A DNA stretch of 64,000 nt from contig JARGPB010000003.1 in the NCBI GenBank assembly GCA_029212905.1, positions 188,562 through 252,561 of the forward strand. The letters run 5' to 3'. Below, piece by piece: positions 17,013 through 25,090 of the stretch. Within the stretch, counting starts at the first letter, position 1, and each line of letters begins with the position of its first letter. A program made the position numbers and the translations under genes. The notes under the pieces were generated by a model. It did no database searches. It was not told the origin of the DNA and saw only the letters and a list, made by a program, of their open reading frames with translations. This stretch comes from Thalassovita sp. Lineage in GTDB: Bacteria > Pseudomonadota > Alphaproteobacteria > Rhodobacterales > Rhodobacteraceae.

Positions 17013-18155
17013 ATGACTGGGAATTCTGGCGGCCCATGGGGCGGCGGCGGAAATAAGGGAGGGGGCGATGATCAGCGTCCCAACAATGGCGGAGGACGAC
17101 GTCCCGGTGACGACAGCCCGCAAATCCCCGAGATCGACGAGCTGATGAAAAAAGGCCAGGAACAGCTGCGCGTCCTGATGGGCGGCGGCAATGGTGGCGG
17201 CGCGAAACGCGGCGGCGGCAGCCCAATTGGCGGCGGCGGTATCCCTAAGGGCACGATTGGTCTGGCTGCTTTGGTGGCGATCGGCCTGTGGGCCTTTGCC
17301 AGCTTCTATACGGTGAAACCCGAGGAACAATCGGTCGAGCTGTTGCTGGGCAAATACAATGCCACCGGCAACCCCGGTCTGAACTTTGCCCCCTGGCCGA
17401 TCGTGACAGCCGAAGTGGTCAACGTGACCTCGGAGCGGACAGAAACCGTGGGTGTGGCACGCGGCGCACAGGACACGGGCCTGATGCTGACCACGGACGC
17501 CAATATCGTGGACATTGATTTCCAGGTGGTCTGGAACATCAACGACCCGGCGAAACTGTTGTTCAACCTGCGGGATGCGCGCTCGACCGTGCAGTCTGTG
17601 TCGGAATCGGTGATGCGCGAAGTCATCGCCGCCAGCAACCTGGCACCGATCCTGAACCGGGATCGCGGCCTGATCGCAGACAGCGTGAAGGAACGTATCC
17701 AGGCAACGCTGAACGAATATGAAAGCGGCATCAACATCGTCCGCGTCAACCTGGAAAAGGCCGACCCGCCGCTGGAAGTGATCGACAGCTTCCGCGAGGT
17801 GCAGGCCGCAGAACAGCAACGCGACCGGCTGCAACGCCAGGCCGATGCCTATGCCAACAAGGTCCTGGCCGAGGCCCGCGGTGAAGCCGCCCAGAAACTG
17901 GAAGAGGCCGAAGCCTACCGCGCGCAGGTGATCAACGACGCGCTGGGTGAAGCCAGCCGTTTCAGCGCCGTTCTGGCCGAATACCAAAAGGCCCCAGAGG
18001 TGACTCGGAAGCGCCTGTATCTGGAAACCATGGAAAAGGTGCTGGGCGACGTGGATAAAACCATTCTGGACAGCGGCGTGATCGGCGAGGGTGGCTCGGG
18101 TGTGGTGCCCTATCTGCCGTTGAACGAAATGCGACGCACCGAAGGGGGGAACTAA
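17013..18155 (+). CDS. hflK: FtsH protease modulator HflK
   Basis: A 380-residue band-7/SPFH membrane protein. A glycine-rich N-terminal region of about 80 residues precedes a single membrane helix (GLAALVAIGLWAFASFYTV), then the SPFH domain and a long coiled coil (EVQAAEQQRDRLQRQADAYA). With HflC it forms a large periplasm-facing cage that controls access of membrane substrates to the FtsH protease. hflC starts 3 bases after its stop, the standard operon order. Confidence 0.94.
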   Translation: MTGNSGGPWGGGGNKGGGDDQRPNNGGGRRPGDDSPQIPEIDELMKKGQEQLRVLMGGGNGGGAKRGGGSPIGGGGIPKGTIGLAALVAIGLWAFASFYTVKPEEQSVELLLGKYNATGNPGLNFAPWPIVTAEVVNVTSERTETVGVARGAQDTGLMLTTDANIVDIDFQVVWNINDPAKLLFNLRDARSTVQSVSESVMREVIAASNLAPILNRDRGLIADSVKERIQATLNEYESGINIVRVNLEKADPPLEVIDSFREVQAAEQQRDRLQRQADAYANKVLAEARGEAAQKLEEAEAYRAQVINDALGEASRFSAVLAEYQKAPEVTRKRLYLETMEKVLGDVDKTILDSGVIGEGGSGVVPYLPLNEMRRTEGGN

Positions 18156-18158
18156 GCC

Positions 18159-19037
18159 ATGAATAAGACAACTCTGTTGATCCCAGCCCTGGTGATCGTC
18201 GTGGCGGGCGTCCTGTCCTCGGTTTTTGTTGTGGACGAGCGCGAAAAAGCGCTGGTGCTGCAATTCGGCCAGATCAAGGCCGTCAAGGAAGAGCCCGGCC
18301 TGAGCTTTAAGATCCCGCTGATCCAAGAGGTCGTCACCTATGATGACCGGATCCTGTCGCTGGATACCGAAACCATCGAGGTCACGCCCTCGGATGACCG
18401 CCGCCTGGTGGTGGACGCATTCGCGCGCTACCGGATCGCCGATGTGGTGCGGTTCCGTCAGGCCGTTGGTGTCGGCGGGCTGCGCGTGGCCGAGGACCGC
18501 CTGTCCTCGATCCTGAACGCGCAGATCCGCGAAGTGCTGGGTGCTGATCAGGTAACCTCGGACACGATCCTGTCAGAAGACCGGCGCGGGCTGATGACGC
18601 GTATTCGCGATCAGGCCCGCGAAGCAGCGCTGAGCCTGGGGGTTGATGTGGTGGACGTGCGTCTGAAACAGACCAACCTGCCGCGCCAAAACCTGAACGC
18701 CACGTTCGAACGGATGAAAGCCGAACGCGAACGCGAAGCCGCAGACGAGATCGCCCGCGGTAACGAAGCGGCGCAACGGGTGCGCGCCCTGGCCGACCGG
18801 ACCGTGGTGGAAACCCTGTCCGAGGCCGAACGCGAAGCGCAAATCTCGCGCGGTGAAGCAGATGCAAAACGCAACAGCATCTTCGCCGAAGCCTTTGGGG
18901 CCGACCCCGAGTTCTTTGCCTTCTATCGTTCGCTTCAGGCCTATGAGAACGCGCTGGGCGGGAAGAACACGTCATTGGTTGTGACCCCCGAAAGCGAGTT
19001 CTTCGATTACCTGAAATCGAATCGCGTGGCGCAATGA
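18159..19037 (+). CDS. hflC: FtsH protease modulator HflC
   Basis: A 292-residue SPFH protein, partner of HflK. One N-terminal membrane helix (LLIPALVIVVAGVLSSVFVV) precedes the SPFH domain (VDEREKALVLQFGQIK) and a coiled coil (AERERE-rich). The C-terminus, DYLKSNRVAQ, is conserved. Its stop codon overlaps the start of the DUF2065 gene by 4 bases (ATGATC), so the three genes are translated from one transcript. Confidence 0.94.
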   Translation: MNKTTLLIPALVIVVAGVLSSVFVVDEREKALVLQFGQIKAVKEEPGLSFKIPLIQEVVTYDDRILSLDTETIEVTPSDDRRLVVDAFARYRIADVVRFRQAVGVGGLRVAEDRLSSILNAQIREVLGADQVTSDTILSEDRRGLMTRIRDQAREAALSLGVDVVDVRLKQTNLPRQNLNATFERMKAEREREAADEIARGNEAAQRVRALADRTVVETLSEAEREAQISRGEADAKRNSIFAEAFGADPEFFAFYRSLQAYENALGGKNTSLVVTPESEFFDYLKSNRVAQ

Positions 19038-19231
19038 TCGCGACGGCCTTCCTGGCCCTCGGGCTGGTATTAATCGTGGAGGGGCTGGCCTATGCGCTGG
19101 CCCCTTCGCTTGTCGAGCGCCTGCTGGCGACTCTGAAAACCCTGCCCGAAGACCTGCTGCGCCGCTTGGGGCTGGCGGCGCTGGCGGTGGGCGTGCTGCT
19201 GGTCTGGATCGCCAAAACGCTGGGGGCGTGA
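19034..19231 (+). CDS. DUF2065 small membrane protein
   Basis: A 65-residue protein with two membrane helices (residues about 3-25 and 45-62), matching the DUF2065 family, which is regularly found after hflC. Its function is unknown; an accessory role in the HflKC-FtsH complex is a reasonable guess from position. The ATG at 19034 overlaps the hflC stop, giving translational coupling. Confidence 0.85.
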   Translation: MIATAFLALGLVLIVEGLAYALAPSLVERLLATLKTLPEDLLRRLGLAALAVGVLLVWIAKTLGA

Positions 19232-19595
19232 TCCGATTGTGCGCCTGCGGCGCGCTGGATTGTTTGGATTGGGGCTCTGCCCCCGAGGTGGAAAATCTGC
19301 GATTTCCCCCTCTCCCCCGGACGCACCCCACCAGGGGAGACGCGGTCCGCCTGTTTCATCTTGCTGAAAATACTCAAATTCCACGGCGGATCCGGGCGAT
19401 ATCTTTGGTTGGGATCACCAGCGGTTCACAGCCAGTTGAGCCGATGCGATGCGGATTGAGTTGCATGCGGGGCGCGGGCCGTGAAAAGGTATGTCAGAGA
19501 GCTGACCCGCGCGGGCCAGCGATATACCCAGGATCAAAGGAGTGATGGGAGTGAGCAGTTTGGCAGTTTCTGTTCCGAGCCGTGGAGGCGCCGCG
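19232..19595. other. Intergenic region before degP, contents described
   Basis: A stretch of 364 bases without a convincing gene. It holds a small G/C hairpin (GGGGC at 19271-19275 and GCCCC at 19279-19283), repeat-element copy 2 at 19355-19375, and the degP leader. An AAAGGAG site at 19536-19542 could start degP at GTG 19551, but a stronger GGAGG at 19584-19588 fits the start at 19596 better. Confidence 0.6.
19355..19375 (-). repeat. Intergenic repeat element, copy 2
   Basis: Identical to copies 1 and 3. It sits between the DUF2065 gene and degP, 80 bases after a short G/C hairpin, and points against transcription. Confidence 0.75.
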
Positions 19596-21008
19596 ATGCG
19601 GGCGCTTTGGCTGGGTGTTGTGGCATTGGCATTGGTATTGGCGCAGGCGATGAGCGCCGCCGCGCGGCCCGACAGTCTGGCCGATCTGGCCGAAAAAATC
19701 AGCCCGTCGGTGGTGAATATCACCACATCGACCGTGGTTGCCGGGCAGTCGGGCCCTAACCCGATTGTCCCCGAGGGCAGCCCGTTCGAAGATTTCTTTA
19801 AGGAATTTCAAGACCGTAAGCCCGGAGGCGACCGTCCGCGCCGCAGCTCGGCCTTGGGGTCTGGATTCGTGATTTCCGAGGATGGCTATATCGTCACCAA
19901 CAACCACGTGATCGAAAGCGCCGATGAGATCGTCATCGAATTCTTCGGTGGCGAGGAACTGGACGCCAAGGTGGTGGGCACAGATCCAAACACGGATATT
20001 GCGCTGCTAAAGGTCGAGACCGACAAGCCGTTGCCCTATGTGAAATTCGGCGACAGTGATTCCTCGCGCGTGGGGGATTGGGTGATGGCCATGGGCAACC
20101 CGCTGGGTCAGGGGTTTTCGGTTTCGGCGGGGATCGTGTCGGCGCGCAACCGGGCCCTGTCCGGGAGCTATGACGATTACATCCAGACGGACGCGGCGAT
20201 CAACCGGGGCAACTCGGGCGGGCCGCTGTTCAACATGGACGGGGATGTGATCGGGGTGAATACCGCGATCCTGTCGCCCAACGGTGGCTCGATCGGGATT
20301 GGGTTCTCGATGGCCTCGAATGTGGTCAGCAAGGTTGTGGCGCAGTTGAAGGACTTTGGCGAGACGCGCCGGGGCTGGCTGGGCGTCCGCATCCAGGACG
20401 TGACCGAGGATGTGGCCGAGGCCATGGGGCTGGAGACAGCCGCAGGCGCATTGGTGACGGATGTCCCCGAAGGACCGGCCAAGGAATCGGGCATGATCCA
20501 GGGCGATGTGATCATGAGCTTTGACGGGGTCGAGGTAACGGACACCCGCAGCCTGGTGCGCCAGGTCGGCAACACGGATGTCGGCAAGACCGTGCGTGTG
20601 CTGGTGTTCCGGGACGGCAAAACCCAGACGCTGAAGGTGACTTTGGGCCGCCGTGAGGCCGCAGAAGCCGTGCCTGCCGCCGTGACCAAACCCGAAGAGG
20701 TCGAAGCCCCCAAGGAGATCCTGGGGCTGACGCTGAGCCCGTTGACCAACGAGCTGCGCAAGGAGCTGCAACTGTCCCCCAAGGCCTCGGGGCTGGTGGT
20801 GATGGATGTGGACGAGACCTCGGTTGCATCTGAGAAGGGGCTGCGCGCGGGAGATCTGATCACCGAGGCCGGTCAGCAGAAGCTGGAGACAGCAGCGGAC
20901 CTACAGGCCCGTGTGGACGAGGCGCAAGAGGCGGGGCGCAAGTCCATGCTGCTGCTGATCCGCCGCAACGGAGAGCCGCGTTTCGTGGCGCTGCCGTTCA
21001 AGAGGTGA
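19596..21008 (+). CDS. degP: Do-family periplasmic serine protease
   Basis: A 470-residue periplasmic HtrA-type protease and chaperone. A signal peptide (MRALWLGVVALALVLAQAMS) is followed by the trypsin domain with the catalytic triad in NNHVIE, DPNTDIALLKV and NRGNSGGPLFN, and by two PDZ domains (first from about RRGWLGVRIQDV, second near EILGLTLSPL). ATG at 19596 has a perfect GGAGG seven bases upstream and starts a clean signal peptide; GTG 19551 is an alternative. It is conventional for a degP-type gene to follow hflKC, and together they handle envelope protein quality. A terminator follows. Confidence 0.92.
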   Translation: MRALWLGVVALALVLAQAMSAAARPDSLADLAEKISPSVVNITTSTVVAGQSGPNPIVPEGSPFEDFFKEFQDRKPGGDRPRRSSALGSGFVISEDGYIVTNNHVIESADEIVIEFFGGEELDAKVVGTDPNTDIALLKVETDKPLPYVKFGDSDSSRVGDWVMAMGNPLGQGFSVSAGIVSARNRALSGSYDDYIQTDAAINRGNSGGPLFNMDGDVIGVNTAILSPNGGSIGIGFSMASNVVSKVVAQLKDFGETRRGWLGVRIQDVTEDVAEAMGLETAAGALVTDVPEGPAKESGMIQGDVIMSFDGVEVTDTRSLVRQVGNTDVGKTVRVLVFRDGKTQTLKVTLGRREAAEAVPAAVTKPEEVEAPKEILGLTLSPLTNELRKELQLSPKASGLVVMDVDETSVASEKGLRAGDLITEAGQQKLETAADLQARVDEAQEAGRKSMLLLIRRNGEPRFVALPFKR

Positions 21009-21030
21009 TCCGCGCAGACGATAGATTTGG

Positions 21031-21068
21031 AAAGGGCCGTCCTGGGAAACCGGGGCGGCCTTTGCTTT
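21031..21068 (+). terminator. Probable rho-independent terminator of degP
   Basis: An imperfect hairpin of AAAGGGCCGTCC and GGGGCGGCCTTT, separated by TGGGAAACC, 23 bases after the degP stop and followed by TTTGCTTT. Confidence 0.55.
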
Positions 21069-21097
21069 GGGGCGCGCCCGTGGCGATGTTGCGCCGT

Positions 21098-21118
21098 GAG
21101 TATTTTCAGCAAGATGAA
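21098..21118 (+). repeat. Intergenic repeat element, copy 3
   Basis: Identical to copies 1 and 2, in the convergent gap between degP and the peptidoglycan-binding lipoprotein gene, 30 bases beyond the degP terminator. Confidence 0.75.
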
Positions 21119-21127
21119 CGGCGGGGG

Positions 21128-21694
21128 TTAGTCCTGATCCGAGGTCTGATCGGGGGTCTGATCCGGGGTCTGATCGGGCAGAACAACCGCGATCAGGCCC
21201 AGTTTGCGCGCGGCGGCGGTGGACAGGATGCCTGAATCCAGCCCCTGAGGTTTCTGGTATTTGCGGATCGCGGCGCGGGTGCGGCTGTCCATCTGGGCGG
21301 TGATCTGGCCATGATAGACCCCACGGGCGGCAAGGGCGCGCTGGACCGAGGCGATGAACTCGGGGGATTGCTGGGCCGGGCAGGGGGTTTCGAACCAGAT
21401 GTCGCGGCGCTCTTTGACGATGCGCTGATGGGTTTCGGTCTTGTAGATGGCGGGCTGTTCGACCGTGCCGTCGCTGCGGATCTGGGCGGGCTGGAGCATG
21501 ATCTGCTGGGTCACGGTTTCGATCACGGCGGGGGTGGTGTGTTTGCCCCAGCAGGTGCCGGGTTTTGCGCCGGGCGGGCCGGGTTCGAACGAGCGCGTGA
21601 CCTGGGGTTCCTGCATGTCGGACAGGGGCAGGGTGGCATTGCAGCCGGCAACACCGATAAGGGCCGACAGGGCCAGAACTGGGAAACGGATCAT
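21128..21694 (-). CDS. Peptidoglycan-binding-domain lipoprotein
   Basis: A 188-residue lipoprotein with lipobox VAGC (Cys18). A central domain of about 90 residues, with two cysteines, is unassigned. A peptidoglycan-binding type 1 repeat follows (SVQRALAARGVYHGQITAQM, then RTRAAIRKYQ). The C-terminus ends in a small tandem repeat, DQTPDQTPDQTSDQD, matched by a 12-base DNA repeat at 21131-21181. It probably anchors to the cell wall from the membrane; the exact role is unknown. Confidence 0.78.
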   Translation of the reverse strand: MIRFPVLALSALIGVAGCNATLPLSDMQEPQVTRSFEPGPPGAKPGTCWGKHTTPAVIETVTQQIMLQPAQIRSDGTVEQPAIYKTETHQRIVKERRDIWFETPCPAQQSPEFIASVQRALAARGVYHGQITAQMDSRTRAAIRKYQKPQGLDSGILSTAAARKLGLIAVVLPDQTPDQTPDQTSDQD

Positions 21695-21871
21695 CTGCTC
21701 GGGTGCCTCTTGCGGCGTGTTGTTGGGGCGAGTGTAGCGTGTTTTGGGGATTGGGGAAAGCCATCGTGCCCTGGGAGGGGCTGATCACGCAAAAGGGACT
21801 GGCACAGGCGGGCCAGCTTGGCTAAGTCTTTTGCGGAATAGATGAACCGATCCAGTCAGGAGCCCGCAAAC

Positions 21872-22195
21872 ATGGCGAAAATCACTTATATCGAGCATAA
21901 CGGCACCCAGCATGTTGTAGACGTTGCCGCCGGTCTGACCGTGATGGAAGGCGCACGCGACAACAATATCCCCGGCATCGAGGCCGATTGCGGCGGCGCC
22001 TGCGCGTGTTCGACCTGTCATGTCTATATTGATCCTGCCTGGGTCGAGAAGCTGCCTGCCAAGGACGACATGGAAGAGGACATGCTGGATTTTGCCTTTG
22101 AGCCGAACCCCGAGACCTCGCGGTTGACGTGCCAGATCAAGGTCACGGACGAGATGGACGGCCTGGTGGTGAACCTGCCTGAAAAGCAAATCTGA
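21872..22195 (+). CDS. 2Fe-2S ferredoxin
   Basis: A 107-residue adrenodoxin-type ferredoxin. The cluster cysteines are Cys40, Cys46 and Cys49 in CGGACACSTC, with the fourth at Cys87 (RLTCQIK). This is the type used in iron-sulfur cluster assembly and in electron transfer to monooxygenases. ATG at 21872 has an AGGAG site; the in-frame ATG at 21842 has none. The FG-GAP gene overlaps its stop by one base, so the two are coupled. Confidence 0.9.
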   Translation: MAKITYIEHNGTQHVVDVAAGLTVMEGARDNNIPGIEADCGGACACSTCHVYIDPAWVEKLPAKDDMEEDMLDFAFEPNPETSRLTCQIKVTDEMDGLVVNLPEKQI

Positions 22196-22896
22196 TGTGG
22201 CGCGTGCTATGCGGGGCGCTGTTGGGGCTGACGCTGTCGGGGGGCTTTGTGCTGGCCGATATCGTCGGGGCCGAGTATGTGCGCCCTGTGTCGCGCTATC
22301 ATCATGACATCCTGGGGGACACGCCGGAATGGGGCGGGATGCGCCTGCGGATGGACAACGGGCAGGTGCTGGAGTTCACCCTGCCCGAGACGCATATATT
22401 TGAGGATATTGCCCCGCGATTGGCGGATCTGGACGGGGACGGCGCCCCCGAGGTGATCGCTGTGGAAACCAGCCTGACCGCTGGCGCCCGGCTGACCGTC
22501 TGGGATCAGGACGGGGTGCGGGCGGCGACGCCCTATATCGGACGGCGCAACCGCTGGCTGTCGCCGATCGGTGCGGCGGATCTGGACGGGGACGGCAAGG
22601 TCGAGATCGCCTATATCGACCGGCCTCATCTGGCGCGGCTGCTGCGGATCTGGCGTTATGAGGACGGTCAGTTAACGCTGGTGGGCGAACGGGATGGTCT
22701 GACCAATCACCGGATTGGCGATGCGACGATCACCAGCGGGATACGCACCTGCGCGGGCCAGCCCGAGATGATCACCGTGAACCGGGACTGGTCGCGGATC
22801 ATGGCGTCGGTTTTTGATGGAACACGCGTCACCGTGCGCGATATTGGGCGCTATCGCGGTCCAGAGAGCCTTAGGGCGCGGCTGGACTGTTCGTAG
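22195..22896 (+). CDS. FG-GAP/VCBS-repeat exported protein
   Basis: A 233-residue protein with an N-terminal signal peptide (about residues 1-20) and two calcium-binding FG-GAP/VCBS-type turns, LADLDGDGAPE and AADLDGDGKVE, as in beta-propeller repeats. No enzyme motif is seen. It begins inside the ferredoxin stop codon and overlaps the next convergent gene by 26 bases. Function unknown. Confidence 0.8.
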   Translation: MWRVLCGALLGLTLSGGFVLADIVGAEYVRPVSRYHHDILGDTPEWGGMRLRMDNGQVLEFTLPETHIFEDIAPRLADLDGDGAPEVIAVETSLTAGARLTVWDQDGVRAATPYIGRRNRWLSPIGAADLDGDGKVEIAYIDRPHLARLLRIWRYEDGQLTLVGERDGLTNHRIGDATITSGIRTCAGQPEMITVNRDWSRIMASVFDGTRVTVRDIGRYRGPESLRARLDCS

Positions 22897-23464
22897 GCTT
22901 TAGCATCTGGACCAACTGGGCCAGGGGCAGGCGCGGCAGCGGTTTCCAGGGGCGGTTGGGCCAGCCATAGGCGGCCCCCATGAGGATCAGCAGAAGGCTG
23001 GGCGTTGATGCGGCCCACAGCCGACCCAAGGACGCATTGGTGGCCAGCATGGCGACGGGCAGGGCGACCCCGGCGGCGACAGACAGCATCGAGACCACGA
23101 ACAGTGCGGTGCGGGATTTGCCTTGTAGCCCATAGGTGATTTTCATGTCGGGATGCAGATCGGCGACAGCGCGCAGCAGGGCGACCACCAGATCAGTAAA
23201 ACCGGTCCGGCTGGGGCCGCGGTCTGATATGGCAAGCGTCTGGGACAGGCGCCGCACCCCGTCGGGCGTGACCAGATCGAGCTGCCGGATCACCGAGAGC
23301 TTTACCGTGATTTCGGAATAGGCAATGTCCTGAACGGTGCGCAAATCCAGCGTCCAGTCGGGGGTGTCATTGTCGGCCAGATGGGTCAGGTGGCCGTTTT
23401 CAACGCGGTAGGTCTGAGTGGCGCGCAGCAACGCCGGGTCGATGGTGAATTCGGTGCGGCTCAC
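22871..23464 (-). CDS. Two-helix membrane protein of unknown function
   Basis: A 197-residue protein with a cytoplasmic N-terminal domain of about 110 residues (PH-like features: WTLDLRTVQDIAYSEITVKL) and two membrane helices at about 120-165. No family is recognised. It overlaps the stop of the upstream PAS-LuxR gene by 4 bases (ATGA), so it is probably translated with the regulator and may be its target or partner. Confidence 0.7.
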   Translation of the reverse strand: MSRTEFTIDPALLRATQTYRVENGHLTHLADNDTPDWTLDLRTVQDIAYSEITVKLSVIRQLDLVTPDGVRRLSQTLAISDRGPSRTGFTDLVVALLRAVADLHPDMKITYGLQGKSRTALFVVSMLSVAAGVALPVAMLATNASLGRLWAASTPSLLLILMGAAYGWPNRPWKPLPRLPLAQLVQMLKPTNSPAAP

Positions 23465-24060
23465 TGGCCCGAACCGACCACATGCGGCCCACCCAACGCC
23501 CCCAGAGACTGAAACAGCCCGGCCGTATTCGAGGCGCGGAATTTTTTCAGCAGGCGGCCGCGGTGGACCTCGACTGTGCGATAGGACATGCCCAGGATCT
23601 GGGCGATTTCCTTGCTGGTCTTGCCTTCGCCCATCAACGAGAACACCTCGCGTTCGCGGCGGGTCAGGGGCTGATAGGGGCGCGATTTCGACAGGTCGGC
23701 AAAGCTCCAGACGGCGCGTTGCAGCGGATCGGTGGGGGTGAAGGAATGGCCCCGCACGCGCACCCAGAACAGCGCGGCGTCCTTGCGGGCCATGACGCGT
23801 TCATCCCAATAGCCGGTGTTTTCCTGAAGATCTTTGACGCCGCGATTGCGGATGTTCAGGAATTCCTCTTGGCTGGGATAAAGGATCGAGAAAAGCTGAT
23901 TGCGCAGCTCTTCGCGGGTGTATCCGAACATGGCGGCAAAGGTGGGGTTACAGTCGCGGATCACGCGGTTTTCTGTGACGACCAGCCCCACGGGCGCATG
24001 GGTGAACATGAGCTCCATAAAATCGCCGTTGGCATATGCGTTATCGACGAGATCTGACAT
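23461..24060 (-). CDS. PAS-LuxR transcriptional regulator
   Basis: A 199-residue protein with an N-terminal PAS domain (APVGLVVTENRVIRDCNPTF to FGYTREEL; the PAC part near VRGHSFTP) and a C-terminal LuxR-type helix-turn-helix (LTRREREVFSLMGEGKTSKE followed by the recognition helix). It is likely a one-component sensor of redox state or a small ligand. ATG at 24060 fits the usual start; an upstream extension to 24123 is weak. It is divergent from the PEP-mutase-like gene. Confidence 0.85.
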   Translation of the reverse strand: MSDLVDNAYANGDFMELMFTHAPVGLVVTENRVIRDCNPTFAAMFGYTREELRNQLFSILYPSQEEFLNIRNRGVKDLQENTGYWDERVMARKDAALFWVRVRGHSFTPTDPLQRAVWSFADLSKSRPYQPLTRREREVFSLMGEGKTSKEIAQILGMSYRTVEVHRGRLLKKFRASNTAGLFQSLGALGGPHVVGSGQ

Positions 24061-24212
24061 GAGTTTGCAGAAGTCCTTTGGGGCAGTTCGCGCCATGATA
24101 GGCCCAGCCGCAGCAATGCGCAAACGGGCAGTTACGATGGGCCGGGTGAAAAATTGTTCCGTTTTTGTTCTGGCGCGCCTATGCTGATCGAAACGGTCGC
24201 AAGGGGGGAATC

Positions 24213-25055
24213 ATGGCGGATCAAACTGCGAAATATGGGGTTTTGGCGGGGCTTCATCAGGCGCCGGGGGCGTTTGTCATTCCCAACGCCTGGGACGCGG
24301 GATCGGCGCGTTTGCTGGCCAGTCTGGGGTTTCAGGCAATCGCCACCACCAGCGCGGGTTATGCTTTTGCCAAGGGGAAGCGCGATTCCTTTGCTGCGCT
24401 CAGCCGGGAAGAGATTTTGCTGAACGCGGCCGAGATCGTCGCGGCGGTGGATCTGCCTGTCTCGGCCGATCTGGAGGATGGATTCGGCGCCACGCCCGAG
24501 GCCTGCGCGACCACGCTGGAAATGGCGCTGGAAACCGGCCTGGTGGGTGGGTCGATCGAAGATGCGACCGGCGCCCCGGATGACCCGATTTATGGGTTTT
24601 CGCAGGCGGTGGACCGGATTCAGGCCGCAGCCGAGGCGGTAAAGGACAAACCCTTTGTGCTGACCGCCCGCGCCGAGAACCACCTGTGGGGACAGGATAA
24701 TCTGGCGGACACGATCAAACGTTTGCAGGCGTTTTCGCAGGCCGGCGCGGATGTTTTGTATGCGCCGGGGCTGCCGGGGATCGAGGCGATCAGAACCCTG
24801 TGCAAAGAGGTGGATAAGCCGGTCAATGTGGTGATGGGGCTTAAGGGGCCGAACTATACCGTGGCCCAGCTGGCGCAGGCCGGGGTCAGCCGGATCAGCG
24901 TTGGGGGCTCTTTTGCGCGGGCGGCTTTGGGGGCGCTGATGCGCGCGGCCCAAGAGGTCAGGCAGACCGGCAGTTTTGACTATGCGGCGCAGGCGATTTC
25001 GGACGGCGAAATCAGCGCGTTGATGTCATCAGATCAGCCGGATAGGCGTGGCTAA
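24213..25055 (+). CDS. Isocitrate lyase/PEP-mutase family enzyme
   Basis: A 280-residue protein of the isocitrate lyase/phosphoenolpyruvate mutase superfamily: MADQTAKYGVLAGLHQAPGA, PNAWDAGSARLLASLGF, TTSAGYAFAKG and the metal-binding ADLEDGFG. Family members cleave or form C-C or C-P bonds; this short form is most like oxaloacetate decarboxylase or 2-methylisocitrate-lyase-type enzymes, but the substrate cannot be decided. ATG at 24213 has an AAGGGGGG site. Confidence 0.82.
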   Translation: MADQTAKYGVLAGLHQAPGAFVIPNAWDAGSARLLASLGFQAIATTSAGYAFAKGKRDSFAALSREEILLNAAEIVAAVDLPVSADLEDGFGATPEACATTLEMALETGLVGGSIEDATGAPDDPIYGFSQAVDRIQAAAEAVKDKPFVLTARAENHLWGQDNLADTIKRLQAFSQAGADVLYAPGLPGIEAIRTLCKEVDKPVNVVMGLKGPNYTVAQLAQAGVSRISVGGSFARAALGALMRAAQEVRQTGSFDYAAQAISDGEISALMSSDQPDRRG

Positions 25056-25090
25056 TGCGGCTGGCCCTGATCACAGAGCCAGCCCTGTCG

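Noticed and set aside
15273..18326. Two long minus-strand open frames opposite gor and hflK
   Set aside because: GC-rich third positions keep the opposite strand open; the sequences are His/Gln/Arg-rich with no domain, while gor and hflK are unmistakable.
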